Below, one piece after another: positions 1 through 8,476 of a DNA stretch of 64,000 bases. The DNA comes from an uncultured Microbacterium sp. (GTDB lineage Bacteria > Actinomycetota > Actinomycetes > Actinomycetales > Microbacteriaceae): positions 372,001-436,000 of the forward strand of contig NZ_CANLCY010000005.1 of NCBI RefSeq assembly GCF_947489255.1, in the 5' to 3' direction. Numbering within the stretch: the first letter of the stretch is position 1; every line of letters begins with the position of its first letter. A program made the position numbers and the translations under genes. The notes under the pieces are model-generated. The model did no database searches, had not been told where the DNA came from, and saw only the letters and a program-made list of their open reading frames with translations.

Positions 1-178
1 GCCAGTCGGGGAAGCCGTGCAGCAGGTTCGCGTAGTCGGCGATCCAGGCGTCGGCGCCCGCGGGCAGGTGCGCGCGACGCACCGACGGGTGCAGGAACTC
101 ACGGACCCGATCGACGTCGTGCCGGTTCAGCGCCTCGAGGAATTCGGCGAACCACTCCCGCATCTCCCACGGCTCCAT
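1..178 (-). CDS. SnoaL/NTF2-like small protein, 3' end outside window (partial)
   Basis: Reading from an ATG at 178 gives an open frame of 59 codons running off the left edge. The N-terminus (MEPWEMREWFAEFLEALNRH) with the following 'VDRVREFLHPSVR' has the look of a SnoaL-like or ester-cyclase member of the NTF2 fold: an amphipathic helix of about 20 residues, then a DxxxVxxFLHP strand start. These small cone-shaped proteins are polyketide cyclases, isomerases or ligand-binding proteins. It lies downstream of the GMC oxidase on the same strand with a 96-bp gap. The substrate cannot be told from a fragment, and the family call is moderate because only one third of the protein is visible. Confidence 0.5.
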   Translation of the reverse strand, partial: MEPWEMREWFAEFLEALNRHDVDRVREFLHPSVRRAHLPAGADAWIADYANLLHGFPDW

Positions 179-274
179 CGGTCCATTATCGCCAGCGCGT
201 GACACCCCCGTGCCGCGCGCGAGTCGCCGGGTCTCGTCGCTTCGGCGGGCTGTGCAGCGACGGATGCCGGCGAG

Positions 275-1858
275 TCACGCGCCTGGGGCGGGGGCACGAA
301 GCGCGTCGGCCAGACGGCGGGCGCCGCGCACCGCGATGGCGACGCTCGTGAGCGTCGGGTTCATCGTGTTCGCCGTGGGGATGAGGGCGTTGCCGCCGAC
401 GACGAGGTTGTCGAAGCCCCACACGCGCGAGAACGGGTCGGCGACGGAGGTCGCGGGGTCGGTTCCCGCCCGCATCGTGCCCATGAAGTGCAGGCTCGAG
501 CCGTTCGGCAGCAGCCGCGGCTCGGCGATGAACGTGCCGAGGGCCTGCCCGGCCCGGCGCAGACGCGCGGTGGCCTCGGCGATCTCGGCGTTCTCGCGCT
601 CGGTGAGGGCGTACTCGATCGTGAAGTTCGGCATGCCGCGGTAGTCGAGCTCGTCGTCGCTGAAGGTCGCGCCGTCCTCGACACGGGGGAATTTGCGCGT
701 CCCGAAGCCCATGTTGACGTACCCCCACCGGTTGCGGGCCGCGGGGTGGTCGACGGGGAGCGGGAACGGCGGGGTCTCGGCGTACATGATCTGCGCCGAG
801 TACGGGTGGTCGGGCTCCGAGAACGGGATGCGGTTGACCGCGGCCACGGGGTCGGCGGGGTTCGTCGCCCGCCGGGCGAGCTCCGTCTCGAGCTCCGCGT
901 CGGAGACCAGCGCGCTCATGCGCTCCGCGTCGAGGGCGACGGTGCTGATCACGACGTGGTGCTCGGTCAGGTAGCGGCCGAGGGGCGCGGGACGGATGCC
1001 CGAGGCCCAGAGCAGCTGCGGGGAGCGGAAGGCGTCGGCGGCCACCACCACGGCATCCGCCTCGACGAACGACTCCTCGCGCGTGCGGAGGTCTTCGACG
1101 ACCACGCCACGGACGTGGGCGCCGTCGTGCTCGATGCGCCGCACGAGCGTGAGATCGCGCAGCTCGAAACGCGCCGCCGTGTCGGTGCCCGGCTCGATGA
1201 GCGGGCCGAGCACGGTGTCGGCTCCCGCCCAGCGCATCGTGCCGTCGGGCTGCGGGTCGCCCGCGACCGGCAGGGTGCTCACGCCGTACCCCTCGGGTAG
1301 TTCGGCGGCGAACTCGCGGTCGAGGAGGGTGCGGATGGCGGCGCCCACGGGTGAGTCCGAGAACGCCGCGCTCTGCTTGTGCAGCAGGTCTTCCGCGGTG
1401 GAGATGAGATCCTCCCACTCGTCGTCGGCGATGAAGTCGAGCTTCTCGCTGAAGGCCGGGCGCGGGATGGCGCAGGTCCAATGCGCGCCCTGCCCGCCGA
1501 CGTTGGTCGCGGCGGCCGCGGCGGGGAACGCCGAAGCGTGCGCGGACCCCTCGCCGCCGAAATCGAGAAGGTGCGTCCCTTGACGCGCGGTGAACATCCC
1601 CTCCACGACCGCCCCCGCGAGGATGCCGAGCGCGTCCCGGTACTGCCCCGCCTGCGGGCCCTGCGACATCTCGCGGGCGCGCGCCTTCTCGTCGGGGTCG
1701 GTGAGGTTGCGCACGCTCTCGCCCGGGCGCGGAGTCACCTGGGGACCCGCCTCGAACATGATCACGCGCGCGTCGGGGAGCGCCTCCAGGAGCAGGCGGG
1801 CATAGGTCGATCCGATGGGCCCGCTGCCGACGACGGCGATGGTGGGGGTGGCGGTCAT
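275..1858 (-). CDS. GMC/pyranose-oxidase-like FAD oxidoreductase, candidate C-glycoside 3-oxidase (CarA-like, paralog 1)
   Basis: This 527-aa flavoprotein has an N-terminal Rossmann motif (GSGPIG, residues 11-16) and a GGQGAHWTCA segment, whose His126 aligns with the HWT histidine of pyranose 2-oxidase. The C-terminal GMC active-site pair is clear: SSLHFMG (His457) and NTMNPTLTS (Asn500), spaced as the His/Asn pair of pyranose oxidase. Members of this branch include the CarA-type oxidases that oxidise the C3 hydroxyl of a C-linked glucose before C-C cleavage. The ATG at 1858 is preceded by a purine-rich GAAGGAGAG site. It follows the MFS gene by 20 bp, so the two probably form a transporter-oxidase operon under the dyad at 3483. 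Sugar oxidation is well supported by family; C-glycoside specificity is inferred from the island. Confidence 0.8.
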   Translation of the reverse strand: MTATPTIAVVGSGPIGSTYARLLLEALPDARVIMFEAGPQVTPRPGESVRNLTDPDEKARAREMSQGPQAGQYRDALGILAGAVVEGMFTARQGTHLLDFGGEGSAHASAFPAAAAATNVGGQGAHWTCAIPRPAFSEKLDFIADDEWEDLISTAEDLLHKQSAAFSDSPVGAAIRTLLDREFAAELPEGYGVSTLPVAGDPQPDGTMRWAGADTVLGPLIEPGTDTAARFELRDLTLVRRIEHDGAHVRGVVVEDLRTREESFVEADAVVVAADAFRSPQLLWASGIRPAPLGRYLTEHHVVISTVALDAERMSALVSDAELETELARRATNPADPVAAVNRIPFSEPDHPYSAQIMYAETPPFPLPVDHPAARNRWGYVNMGFGTRKFPRVEDGATFSDDELDYRGMPNFTIEYALTERENAEIAEATARLRRAGQALGTFIAEPRLLPNGSSLHFMGTMRAGTDPATSVADPFSRVWGFDNLVVGGNALIPTANTMNPTLTSVAIAVRGARRLADALRAPAPGA

Positions 1859-1878
1859 GATCTCTCCTTCGAGGTCGT

Positions 1879-3372
1879 TCAGGCGGGCTGACGGTCGGGA
1901 ACGGGGGGCGAGGACGCCGGCATCTCGTCCGACAACCGCGCCGACGGCAGGAGCAGCGCGATCCCGACTCCGCACGCGTAGACGAGGGCGAGCCCGAGGA
2001 AGACGGGCGCGAAGACGTCGTGATAGACCTGCCCGATCCCCTCCTGCACCGTCTCGGGCAGCGAGCGGGCTGCCGCGGGCGTGAGGGTCGCGGCATCCAG
2101 CCCCGCGGGAAGACCCGCCGCCACCGCGAAGCCGACGACGCCGCCCACCACCGCGGTGCCGACGGCCGCGCCGATCTGCCGCACGAGGTTCGTCGTCGCG
2201 GTGACCGCACCGAGGTCGTCGCGCGACGCGGCACTCTGCACGACGGCGAAGATGAGGTTGGTGAAGGCCCCGGTCCCGATCCCGACCGCCGCCATCACGA
2301 CCATCGGCACCCACAACGGCATCCCCGCGGGCAGGAGCGCCATCGCGGTGAGTCCGAGCGCGGCGAGCGCGGTGCCCGCCACCGGGTAGAGCCGGTAGCG
2401 CCCCGATCGGCTGACGAGCCATCCGGTGAGCAAGCTGCTCACGAGCATGCCGAGCACGGTCGCGATGGGCACGAGCCCCGAGACGGTCGCGGTCGTGCGG
2501 TACGCCATCTGCACGTAGGTCGGGACGTAGGCGACGACCGAGAACAGGCCCGCTCCGACGACGAGCGAGAGGCCGAGGCAGACGAGGATCGTGCGGTCGC
2601 GCAGGATCCTCGGCGGCAGGATGGGTGCCGCGGCGCGGCGCTCGATGGCGACCAGAGCGAGGATGCCGATGACGGCGACGACCGCGCACACGATCGCCGC
2701 GGGACGCAGGGCGTCGTCGCCGATCCACGTCACCGCGAGGATGAGGCCGACGAGCGAGACGGTGAACACGATCGAGCCCGGCACGTCGAAGCGCGGGTGC
2801 GCGCCACCCGGCAGCCGGGGGACGGCCGCGAGCACGAGCACGAGGGCGACGAGCCCGACCGGGAGGTTGATCCAGAACACCCACGGCCAACTCCAGTAGT
2901 CGGTGATGAGCCCGCCGACAACGGGACCCACCACGATGGCGATCGGGAACGCCGCCCCGATCACGGCCATGTAGCGCGGACGCTGGCGGGGGCTGGTGAC
3001 CCGAGCCACGATCGTCTGCGACATCAGCTGCAGGCCGGCCGAGCCGAGGCCCTGAACGACGCGCGCGGCGATGAGCCAGCCGAGGTCGGGCGCGAACCCG
3101 CACGCGAGCGACGCCACGAGGAACAGCACGAGCGAGACGACGAAGACCAGGCGCGGCCCGACGACGTCGCCGAGCTTGCCGAGCACGGGCAGCATCACGG
3201 TCGCGGCGAGGGTGTAGCCGACCATGATCCAGCTCATGTGCTCGAGGGCGCCGAGGTCGCCGGCGATCGTGGCGAGGGAGGTCGAGACCACGGTGTGGTC
3301 GAGGGCGCCGAGGAACGACACCGAGAGGAGGGCGGCGACGAGGATGCGTACGCGCGCGGGAGAGAGAGTCAT
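1879..3372 (-). CDS. MFS transporter, DHA2 (14-TM) drug/solute:proton antiporter type
   Basis: The 497-aa protein is almost entirely hydrophobic, with about 14 predicted membrane spans. It carries the DHA2-type start (SFLGALDHTVVSTSLATI), the loop 2-3 motif GKLGDVVGPR and the helix-5 antiporter stretch with VGPVVGG. An upstream in-frame start would add 37 polar residues, so the ATG at 3372, just before MTLSPARVRI, was chosen. It heads a two-gene operon with the GMC oxidase and lies 111 bp downstream of a 23-bp dyad shared with other catabolic promoters of the window. The family usually exports toxic compounds. Here it may move the glycoside or an aglycone product, and the direction of transport cannot be read from the sequence. 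Confidence 0.85.
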   Translation of the reverse strand: MTLSPARVRILVAALLSVSFLGALDHTVVSTSLATIAGDLGALEHMSWIMVGYTLAATVMLPVLGKLGDVVGPRLVFVVSLVLFLVASLACGFAPDLGWLIAARVVQGLGSAGLQLMSQTIVARVTSPRQRPRYMAVIGAAFPIAIVVGPVVGGLITDYWSWPWVFWINLPVGLVALVLVLAAVPRLPGGAHPRFDVPGSIVFTVSLVGLILAVTWIGDDALRPAAIVCAVVAVIGILALVAIERRAAAPILPPRILRDRTILVCLGLSLVVGAGLFSVVAYVPTYVQMAYRTTATVSGLVPIATVLGMLVSSLLTGWLVSRSGRYRLYPVAGTALAALGLTAMALLPAGMPLWVPMVVMAAVGIGTGAFTNLIFAVVQSAASRDDLGAVTATTNLVRQIGAAVGTAVVGGVVGFAVAAGLPAGLDAATLTPAAARSLPETVQEGIGQVYHDVFAPVFLGLALVYACGVGIALLLPSARLSDEMPASSPPVPDRQPA

Positions 3373-3482
3373 GCGTGGGGCGCCCGTAAGACCGGGCGAT
3401 CGACGCGACCGTGTGTGCCGCTCCGGCTCCCTCACCGGGCGAACGGACCCGAGGGCCCCGACGTCCCCCTCATCATACCCCA

Positions 3483-3505
3483 CTTATGTCGGAATTCAAC
3501 ATTAG
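3483..3505. promoter_or_regulatory. Operator-like dyad, site 1 (CTTATG-N11-CATTAG)
   Basis: Imperfect inverted repeat with 6-bp arms and an 11-bp spacer (TCGGAATTCAA). It lies 111 bp upstream of the MFS gene and overlaps the stop codon of the SDR gene. The same geometry and nearly the same arms recur at 12501, 13863, 25767 and 38944. It is probably a binding site of the ROK repressor encoded at 12594; the protein assignment is inference. Confidence 0.6.
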
Positions 3506-4254
3506 TGGCGGGCTCGCGAGAGCAGCGTCGCCGCCCCCGAGAGCGCCTGGCCCCCGTCGACGCCGATCTCGGCGCCCGTGAGGAACGCCGCGGCATCCGA
3601 GAGCAGGAAGGCGACGATCCCCGCGACCTCGGCCGATTCCCCGACGCGGCCCAACGGGATGATCGCCGTGTTCGCCTCCGCGAACGCCGTCGGCGCCGAC
3701 GCCGTCATCGGCGTGCGGATGAAGCCCGGGTGCACGAGATTCACCCGGATGCCGCGGGGCCCGAGTTCCGTCACGCACGCGTGCGTGAGGCCGCGCAGCG
3801 CCCACTTGCTCGCGGTGTACGCAGCCGTGTAATGCCCGGTGAGCGCGGCGACCGACCCGATGTTGACGATCGAGGATCCGGCATCCATCAGGGGCAGGAG
3901 GGCCTGGATGCCGAGCATCGCGCCCGTGACGTTGACGGCGAACACGCGATCCCAGTCGGCGCGGTCGAGCTCGCCGATGCGCGCCCGCTGGGTGATGCCG
4001 GCGTTGTTCACGAGACCGCGCACGCGCCGCCCCGCGAGCGACGCGGCGAGCGCCGCCCAGTCCGCCTCGCGGGAGACGTCGAGGCGACGGTAGGCGATCG
4101 CGGCCGTGTCGGAGAGCGCGGGGGCGTCGTCGGCGAGGTCGAGGGCGATCACCTCGGCGCCCGCCCGGGCGAGGGTGAGCGCCTCCTCGGCCCCCTGTCC
4201 GGCGGCGGCGCCGGTGACGACGAAGAGGTTCCCGGTGAGACCGGGGGTGCTCAT
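3502..4254 (-). CDS. Short-chain dehydrogenase/reductase (classical SDR)
   Basis: The 250-aa length is typical of classical SDRs. All landmarks are visible: the nucleotide-binding TGAAAGQG near residues 14-21, NNAG near residue 87, a serine in IGSVAAL, and the catalytic YTASK near residue 145. HPGFIRTPM and the end GVDGG are the usual substrate-side and C-terminal elements. LDLADD after the second strand places an acidic residue as in NAD-preferring members. It is the last gene of the seven-gene minus-strand operon starting at 10483 and overlaps the preceding FAH gene by 4 bp (ATGA), indicating translational coupling. It probably oxidises or reduces a hydroxy/keto intermediate of the ring-cleavage route; the exact substrate is unknown. 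Confidence 0.85.
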   Translation of the reverse strand: MSTPGLTGNLFVVTGAAAGQGAEEALTLARAGAEVIALDLADDAPALSDTAAIAYRRLDVSREADWAALAASLAGRRVRGLVNNAGITQRARIGELDRADWDRVFAVNVTGAMLGIQALLPLMDAGSSIVNIGSVAALTGHYTAAYTASKWALRGLTHACVTELGPRGIRVNLVHPGFIRTPMTASAPTAFAEANTAIIPLGRVGESAEVAGIVAFLLSDAAAFLTGAEIGVDGGQALSGAATLLSRARH

Positions 4255-5222
4255 CTGGTCCGAGCCCTCGACCGCTGCCGCGCCCGCTGCACGGGCGGTG
4301 CCGCCACCCGCTCACCCACGACGTTCACGATCTCGCCGACGCCCTCGATCACCATGCGCACCTCGTCGCCCGGCTCGAGCGGGCGCGGGTCGAGACCACC
4401 GCGACGGCCCCACAGTTCGCCGAGGCAGCCGCCGTTGCCGACCGTCCCCGACCCGAGCACATCGCCCGGGACGACGACGGAGTTGCGCGCCGCATAGGCC
4501 ACGAGTTCGGCGAACGGCCAGCCCATGTTCGACACGAGGTCGTGGCCGATCAGCTCCCCGTTGACGAACAGCTCGGCCCGCACGGCGAGGAATCCCTCGT
4601 CGTCCAGGAACGGCTCGAGCTCGTCGGCCGTGACGATCCACGGGCCGAGGGTCATCGCGAAGTCCTTGCCCTTGGCCGGACCCAGCCGCACCTTCATCTC
4701 GCGCGACTGCAGGTCGCGGGCCGACCAGTCGTTCATCACGGTGTAGCCGAAGATGTGCTGCGCCGCGGTCGCGGCATCCACGTTCTCTCCGTCCGAGCCG
4801 GGCACGGCGCCGATGACCGCCGCGAGCTCGAGCTCGACGTCGAGGCGCTGCGTCTCGGGGATCGCGACGACCTCGCCCGTCGCCCGCACGGTGTGCGCGT
4901 TGGTGAAGTAGAACGTCGGCGCCTCGTACCACTCGGGCACGACCTCGCTCTTGCCGTCGACCGAGGCGCTCACGCCCTCGACGTGCTCCTCGAAGGCGAC
5001 GAAGTCGCGGATCGACGCGGGCACGAGCGGAGCGAGCAGACGCACCTCGGCCAGGGGCCGCGCGAGCGCGGTGTCACGACGCGCGAACAGCGCCTGCGCC
5101 GCCGCGAAACCCTGCGCGAGCACCTCGGCCACCCGCAGCCCGTCGGGGAACGGCACGACCGCGTCACCGTCGACGAAGCCCTCACCGACGTCGGCGCCGT
5201 CGGCCCACCGCGCGATCCTCAT
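4251..5222 (-). CDS. Fumarylacetoacetate hydrolase (FAH) family hydrolase 1
   Basis: The 323-aa protein has the FAH C-terminal fold. It shows FYFTNAHTV, then the metal-ligand run in VELELAAVIG, the YTVMNDWSARDLQ motif, the lysine in GPAKGKDFA and the GSGTVGNGG turn. FAH-family enzymes cleave C-C bonds in acylpyruvates or hydrate/decarboxylate ring-fission products using Mg or Mn. The KGKDFAMTLGPWIV arrangement is typical of the acylpyruvase/FAH side of the family. It overlaps both neighbours by 4 bp (ATGA), so it is translated with the amidohydrolase and SDR. A second FAH-type gene is in the same operon (8473-9444), which suggests two sequential steps after ring opening. The activity class is sound; the substrate is inference. 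Confidence 0.85.
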   Translation of the reverse strand: MRIARWADGADVGEGFVDGDAVVPFPDGLRVAEVLAQGFAAAQALFARRDTALARPLAEVRLLAPLVPASIRDFVAFEEHVEGVSASVDGKSEVVPEWYEAPTFYFTNAHTVRATGEVVAIPETQRLDVELELAAVIGAVPGSDGENVDAATAAQHIFGYTVMNDWSARDLQSREMKVRLGPAKGKDFAMTLGPWIVTADELEPFLDDEGFLAVRAELFVNGELIGHDLVSNMGWPFAELVAYAARNSVVVPGDVLGSGTVGNGGCLGELWGRRGGLDPRPLEPGDEVRMVIEGVGEIVNVVGERVAAPPVQRARQRSRARTR

Positions 5223-6244
5223 GCGTGAACCCGCGTGCGCAGCAGCTCGTCGGCGTTGCGGCCCAGGATGCCGTCGACCTCCGCCGCGGCCAATCCCGCG
5301 CCCCGCACGAAGCCGACGGGATCGTCGAGCCCCATGTCGAACGGGAAGTCGCTGCCCAGCAGCACCCGGTCGGCCCCGGCCGCCTCGACGAGCCAGCGCA
5401 GCGCCCGCTCGTCGTGCACGACGGTGTCGAACCACAACTTCGACAGGTACGTCGAGGGGGCGTGCGCGCAGCCGTGCGCCTCGGGGCGCACCTTCCACGC
5501 GCGGTCGGAGCGGCCGATTGCGGTGGGGAGGTATCCCCCGCCGTGCGCGGCGACGAGACGGAGTCCCGGATGCCGATCCAGCACGCCCGCGAAGATGAGG
5601 TGCGACAGCGCCACGGCGTTCTCGGTGGGCTGGCCGACCGTGTTCGAGAGGTAGAACCGGTCGAGGCGCTCGTCGAGCGAGCAACCGAAGGGGTGGAGGA
5701 AGACGACCGCGCGGAGCTCGGCGGCGCGCGCCCAGAACGCCTCGAGGCGGTCGTCGCTGAGCTCGACGTCTCCCGCGAACGACGAGATCTCCACACCCGC
5801 GAGCCCCCGACCGAGCACGGCGTCGTCGAGCGCGTCGACGACGAGGTGCGGGTGCTGCAGCGGTACGGTGCCCAGGCCCACGAGCCGGTCGGGCGCCTGC
5901 GCGACGTGCTCGGCGATGAGGCGGTTGGCCTCCCCCGTCGTCCAGGTCGCCAGCCCCTCGTTCGCCCACGGGTAGAAGTGGTTCGGCGAGGGGCTCACCC
6001 ACTGCCGCTCGACCCCCTGCGCGTCCATCGCGGCCAGGCGCGCGTCGACCGAGGTCAGGCGCGGGAAGCGCTCGCCGATCATGCGCCCCGAGGCCTGGAT
6101 GCTCGACAGGCCGTTGCGGCGCAGCTCGAGGTCGGCCGCGGCCTGCACCTCGTCGGGCACGCGGCGTTCGACCTCGGCGTGCAGCCCCGGCATGAGCAGG
6201 TGCGCATGGACGTCGGTGACGCCCCGCCCCTCGACCGCGCTCAT
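5219..6244 (-). CDS. Amidohydrolase_2 family metal-dependent hydrolase/decarboxylase
   Basis: The 341-aa TIM-barrel protein starts with TDVHAHL (His13 and His15, the first metal pair). Later come VFLHPFG, LVAAHGGG and GSDFPFDMG, the remaining ligand segments of the ACMSD-like amidohydrolase group. Members include 2-amino-3-carboxymuconate semialdehyde decarboxylase and several hydroxybenzoate decarboxylases, so a decarboxylation of an aromatic acid or ring-fission product is likely. The ATG at 6244 overlaps the stop of the flavin monooxygenase, and its own stop overlaps the following FAH start. This places it firmly in the seven-gene operon. It could instead hydrolyse a lactone or ester; the sequence does not separate these options. 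Confidence 0.8.
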   Translation of the reverse strand: MSAVEGRGVTDVHAHLLMPGLHAEVERRVPDEVQAAADLELRRNGLSSIQASGRMIGERFPRLTSVDARLAAMDAQGVERQWVSPSPNHFYPWANEGLATWTTGEANRLIAEHVAQAPDRLVGLGTVPLQHPHLVVDALDDAVLGRGLAGVEISSFAGDVELSDDRLEAFWARAAELRAVVFLHPFGCSLDERLDRFYLSNTVGQPTENAVALSHLIFAGVLDRHPGLRLVAAHGGGYLPTAIGRSDRAWKVRPEAHGCAHAPSTYLSKLWFDTVVHDERALRWLVEAAGADRVLLGSDFPFDMGLDDPVGFVRGAGLAAAEVDGILGRNADELLRTRVHA

Positions 6245-7374
6245 GCGCGGGCCGCCGTCAGCTGCGCGACACCGAACAACAGACCGCCCATGTCGGCGTC
6301 GCGGACGCCGTCGAGCTGCCACTGGCCGAGCTGCACCGAGGCCTCGACGATCGCCTTCGCCCGCGCCACGCGGCGCTCGTGGAAGGCGTCCCAGAGCGCC
6401 TGGTCGACGGCATCCCGCTGCACGAGGAGCTCGCTGAGCACGGCGGCGTCCTCCAGACCCTGGGCCGCGCCCTGGGCGATCGTCGGCGGGCAGCTGTGGG
6501 CGGCGTCGCCGATGATCACGACGCGCCCGCGGTTCCACGGCGCGTCGATGAGGTGGCGGGTGAACCACGTGTAGTTGGCGTCGGCCCCGGCCTCGATGTC
6601 GGCGCGGATGTGGTTCCACGGCCCGTCGTACGCGCGGGACTGCTCCACCATGATGCGCCGTGCCTCTTCGGGCGTGGCCTGCGAGCGGTCCTGCGCCGCC
6701 TCGACGAGGAAGGCGTACATCGTGTCGTCGCCGGTGGGCGTGTAGCCGGCGATGTACATCGGGCCGCCGTAGTAGAGCTCGCTGCGGTCGACGTCGGGCG
6801 GCAGCGACACGAAGGTGCGCCAGATGCCCATGCCCGTCTGCTCGGGGGAGACATGGATGCCGACCAGCTCGCGCACCGCGGAGTGCAGGCCGTCGGCGCC
6901 GACGAGCAGGTCGAACGTTCCCGCGGGTTCGCCGTCGACCTCCACGGCGACCGCGTCGTCGGTCTGGGTCACCCCGGTCACGCGCGTGCCGAAGTGCACG
7001 CGCGCACCGTGCCGCTCGGCCGCGGCCAGCAGGATGCGGGCCAGGTCGGGGCGCGACATCCCCATCGTCGAGGGGTAGTCGGGCCCGCCGGTCTTCAGGT
7101 CGGGCAGCGCCGCGACGACAGGGGCGCCGGGTCCGGGGGCGCGCAGATTCAGTCCCTCGAACGCCTTGCCGGCGGCGGCGACCTCGTCCCACACGCCCAG
7201 GTCGTCGAAGACGCGCAGGGCGTTGCCCTGCAGCGTGATGCCCGAGCCGCGTGTGGTCAGGGCGGGCTGCGCGTCGTAGAGGTCGACCTCGACCCCGGCC
7301 CTCGCGAGGAAGATGGCGGTGGCCAGGCCCGCGACGCCGGCTCCGGCGATCGCGACTTTCTGAACGGCGGTCAT
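6241..7374 (-). CDS. FAD-dependent aromatic hydroxylase (PHBH/salicylate-hydroxylase group)
   Basis: This 377-aa class A flavin monooxygenase shows the three fingerprints in order: GAGVAG (residues 10-15) for FAD, the DG motif in LVGADGLHSAVR, and the GD motif in VVIIGDAAHSCPP. Such enzymes hydroxylate phenols with NAD(P)H and O2. Within an operon that also encodes an extradiol dioxygenase and FAH-type hydrolases, it is likely to introduce the second hydroxyl that makes a ring ready for cleavage. Monooxygenase, dioxygenase and FAH also occur together in flavonoid (naringenin) catabolism of Herbaspirillum. The ATG at 7374 lies 31 bp after the cyclase-type gene stop... that is, downstream of it in transcription order, and the stop overlaps the amidohydrolase start by 4 bp. 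Confidence 0.85.
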   Translation of the reverse strand: MTAVQKVAIAGAGVAGLATAIFLARAGVEVDLYDAQPALTTRGSGITLQGNALRVFDDLGVWDEVAAAGKAFEGLNLRAPGPGAPVVAALPDLKTGGPDYPSTMGMSRPDLARILLAAAERHGARVHFGTRVTGVTQTDDAVAVEVDGEPAGTFDLLVGADGLHSAVRELVGIHVSPEQTGMGIWRTFVSLPPDVDRSELYYGGPMYIAGYTPTGDDTMYAFLVEAAQDRSQATPEEARRIMVEQSRAYDGPWNHIRADIEAGADANYTWFTRHLIDAPWNRGRVVIIGDAAHSCPPTIAQGAAQGLEDAAVLSELLVQRDAVDQALWDAFHERRVARAKAIVEASVQLGQWQLDGVRDADMGGLLFGVAQLTAARA

Positions 7375-7405
7375 ATCAGAACCTCTCTGTTCTGGGACGG
7401 GGGTG

Positions 7406-8476
7406 TTAGAGGAGGGCCAGCGGGTTCACCGGCGACCCGACGGCCCCGGTGATCGGCAGCGGGGGAGCTGCCAGCAGGAACTCCCAGCGTGACGCCTCGG
7501 CGCACGCCGACGCGAGCTCGTCGAGGTTCCACATCTCGCCGATCGTCAGTCCCAGGTTCGGGATGACGACCTGGTGCAGGGGCTGGAACGCCGGCACGTC
7601 GAACTCGTTCGGCCGCACCTCGAATCCCCACGTGTCGGTGGCGATCGCCGCGATCTCGGTGCGGTGCAGCCACCCGGCGGTCGTGAGCGAGAGGCCGGGC
7701 GCGGGGCCCCCGGCGTAGTCGCCCCAGCCCTCGCGACGGGTACGGGTGTAGTGGCCGGTGCGCACGAGCACGATGTCGCCGCGGCGCACCTCGACGCCCT
7801 CGGCGGCGGCGCACGCCTCGAGGTCGGCGACGGTGATCGCGTGGCCGTCGGCGAGCTCTCCCGTCTCGGGCGAGAGGTGCCGGCCCACGTCGAGAAGCAC
7901 CCCGCGCGAGACGATGACGGATGCCGCGTGCTCGATGCCCGTGACCAGGTCGCCGTCGCTAGTGACGACGTCACCCGCCCGGCGGCCGTTCCACGCGAAG
8001 CCGTGGTCGAAGATGTGACCGAGGCCGTCCCACTGCGTCGAGCACTGCAGGGGCATCGCGATGACGTCGTCGGCACCGCCGATGCCGTGCGGGAAGCCCT
8101 GGTTGCCGCGCTCGGCGTCGGTGCCCGTGTCGGTCATCGTGTGCACGGGGTTGGTGCGGCGGCGCCAACCCTTCTGCGGGCCGTCGGTGTCGAACGGCTG
8201 CGAGAGCGAGATCGAGCGCCCCTCCCGCACGAGGGCCGCGGCCGCCCGGCGGATGTCGTCGTCGATGAAGTTGAGCGTGCCGAGCACGTCGTCGTCGCCC
8301 CACCGCCCCCAATTGCGGTAGGCCTCGGCGCGCAGCGCGATCTCGGCCTCGGGGTTCTGCCGGTCGAGGTCGGCCGGATTCTCCGACGGGAGCTGCGCCG
8401 GAGCGTCGAGCCCCTGAACCGCAGCGTCGGGACCCTGAACCGCAGCGTCGGGACCCTGAGCCTGTCGAAGGGTCAC
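7406..8476 (-). CDS. Cyclase-family (kynurenine-formamidase-like) hydrolase with repeat-derived N-terminus
   Basis: The protein has 356 aa from a GTG at 8476. The core matches the cyclase/Kfa fold: CSTQWDGLGHIFDHG in place of the canonical HxGTHxD metal motif, GRGVLLDVGRH-type strand order, VRTGHYTR and a final WEFLLAAPPLPI segment. This QWD-GLGH variant is common in aromatic-degradation members. The first 45 or so residues are low-complexity (PDAAVQG twice, then LDAPAQ). They are encoded by a REP-like repeat plus a 21-bp tandem repeat lying directly at the start codon. The GTG overlaps the stop of the preceding FAH gene (GTGA). It probably hydrolyses a lactone or C-C bond of a ring-fission product; the native start might lie further in, near the conserved NWGRWG. 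Confidence 0.75.
   Translation of the reverse strand: MTLRQAQGPDAAVQGPDAAVQGLDAPAQLPSENPADLDRQNPEAEIALRAEAYRNWGRWGDDDVLGTLNFIDDDIRRAAAALVREGRSISLSQPFDTDGPQKGWRRRTNPVHTMTDTGTDAERGNQGFPHGIGGADDVIAMPLQCSTQWDGLGHIFDHGFAWNGRRAGDVVTSDGDLVTGIEHAASVIVSRGVLLDVGRHLSPETGELADGHAITVADLEACAAAEGVEVRRGDIVLVRTGHYTRTRREGWGDYAGGPAPGLSLTTAGWLHRTEIAAIATDTWGFEVRPNEFDVPAFQPLHQVVIPNLGLTIGEMWNLDELASACAEASRWEFLLAAPPLPITGAVGSPVNPLALL
8410..8474. repeat. REP-like repeat (8452-8474) plus 21-bp tandem repeat at the start of the cyclase gene
   Basis: 8452-8474 is one copy of the GACCCTGAGCCTGTCGAAGG family found also at 21737, 24104, 24127, 25245 and 25266. Just inside the gene, two 21-bp units beginning GACCCTGAACCGCAGCG follow and encode PDAAVQG twice. 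The repeat sits exactly on the FAH stop / cyclase start overlap. Confidence 0.85.

Noticed and set aside
186..2234. 682-aa minus-strand open frame over the GMC oxidase and MFS end
   Set aside because: It is Arg/Pro/His-rich with no domain and lies in a shadow frame of the GMC gene, whose own frame has intact FAD and catalytic motifs.
2020..4497. 825-aa plus-strand open frame opposite the MFS, SDR and FAH genes
   Set aside because: Composition is Asp/Arg/Glu/His-rich, as expected from the complement of high-GC codons; the minus-strand genes have clear motifs.
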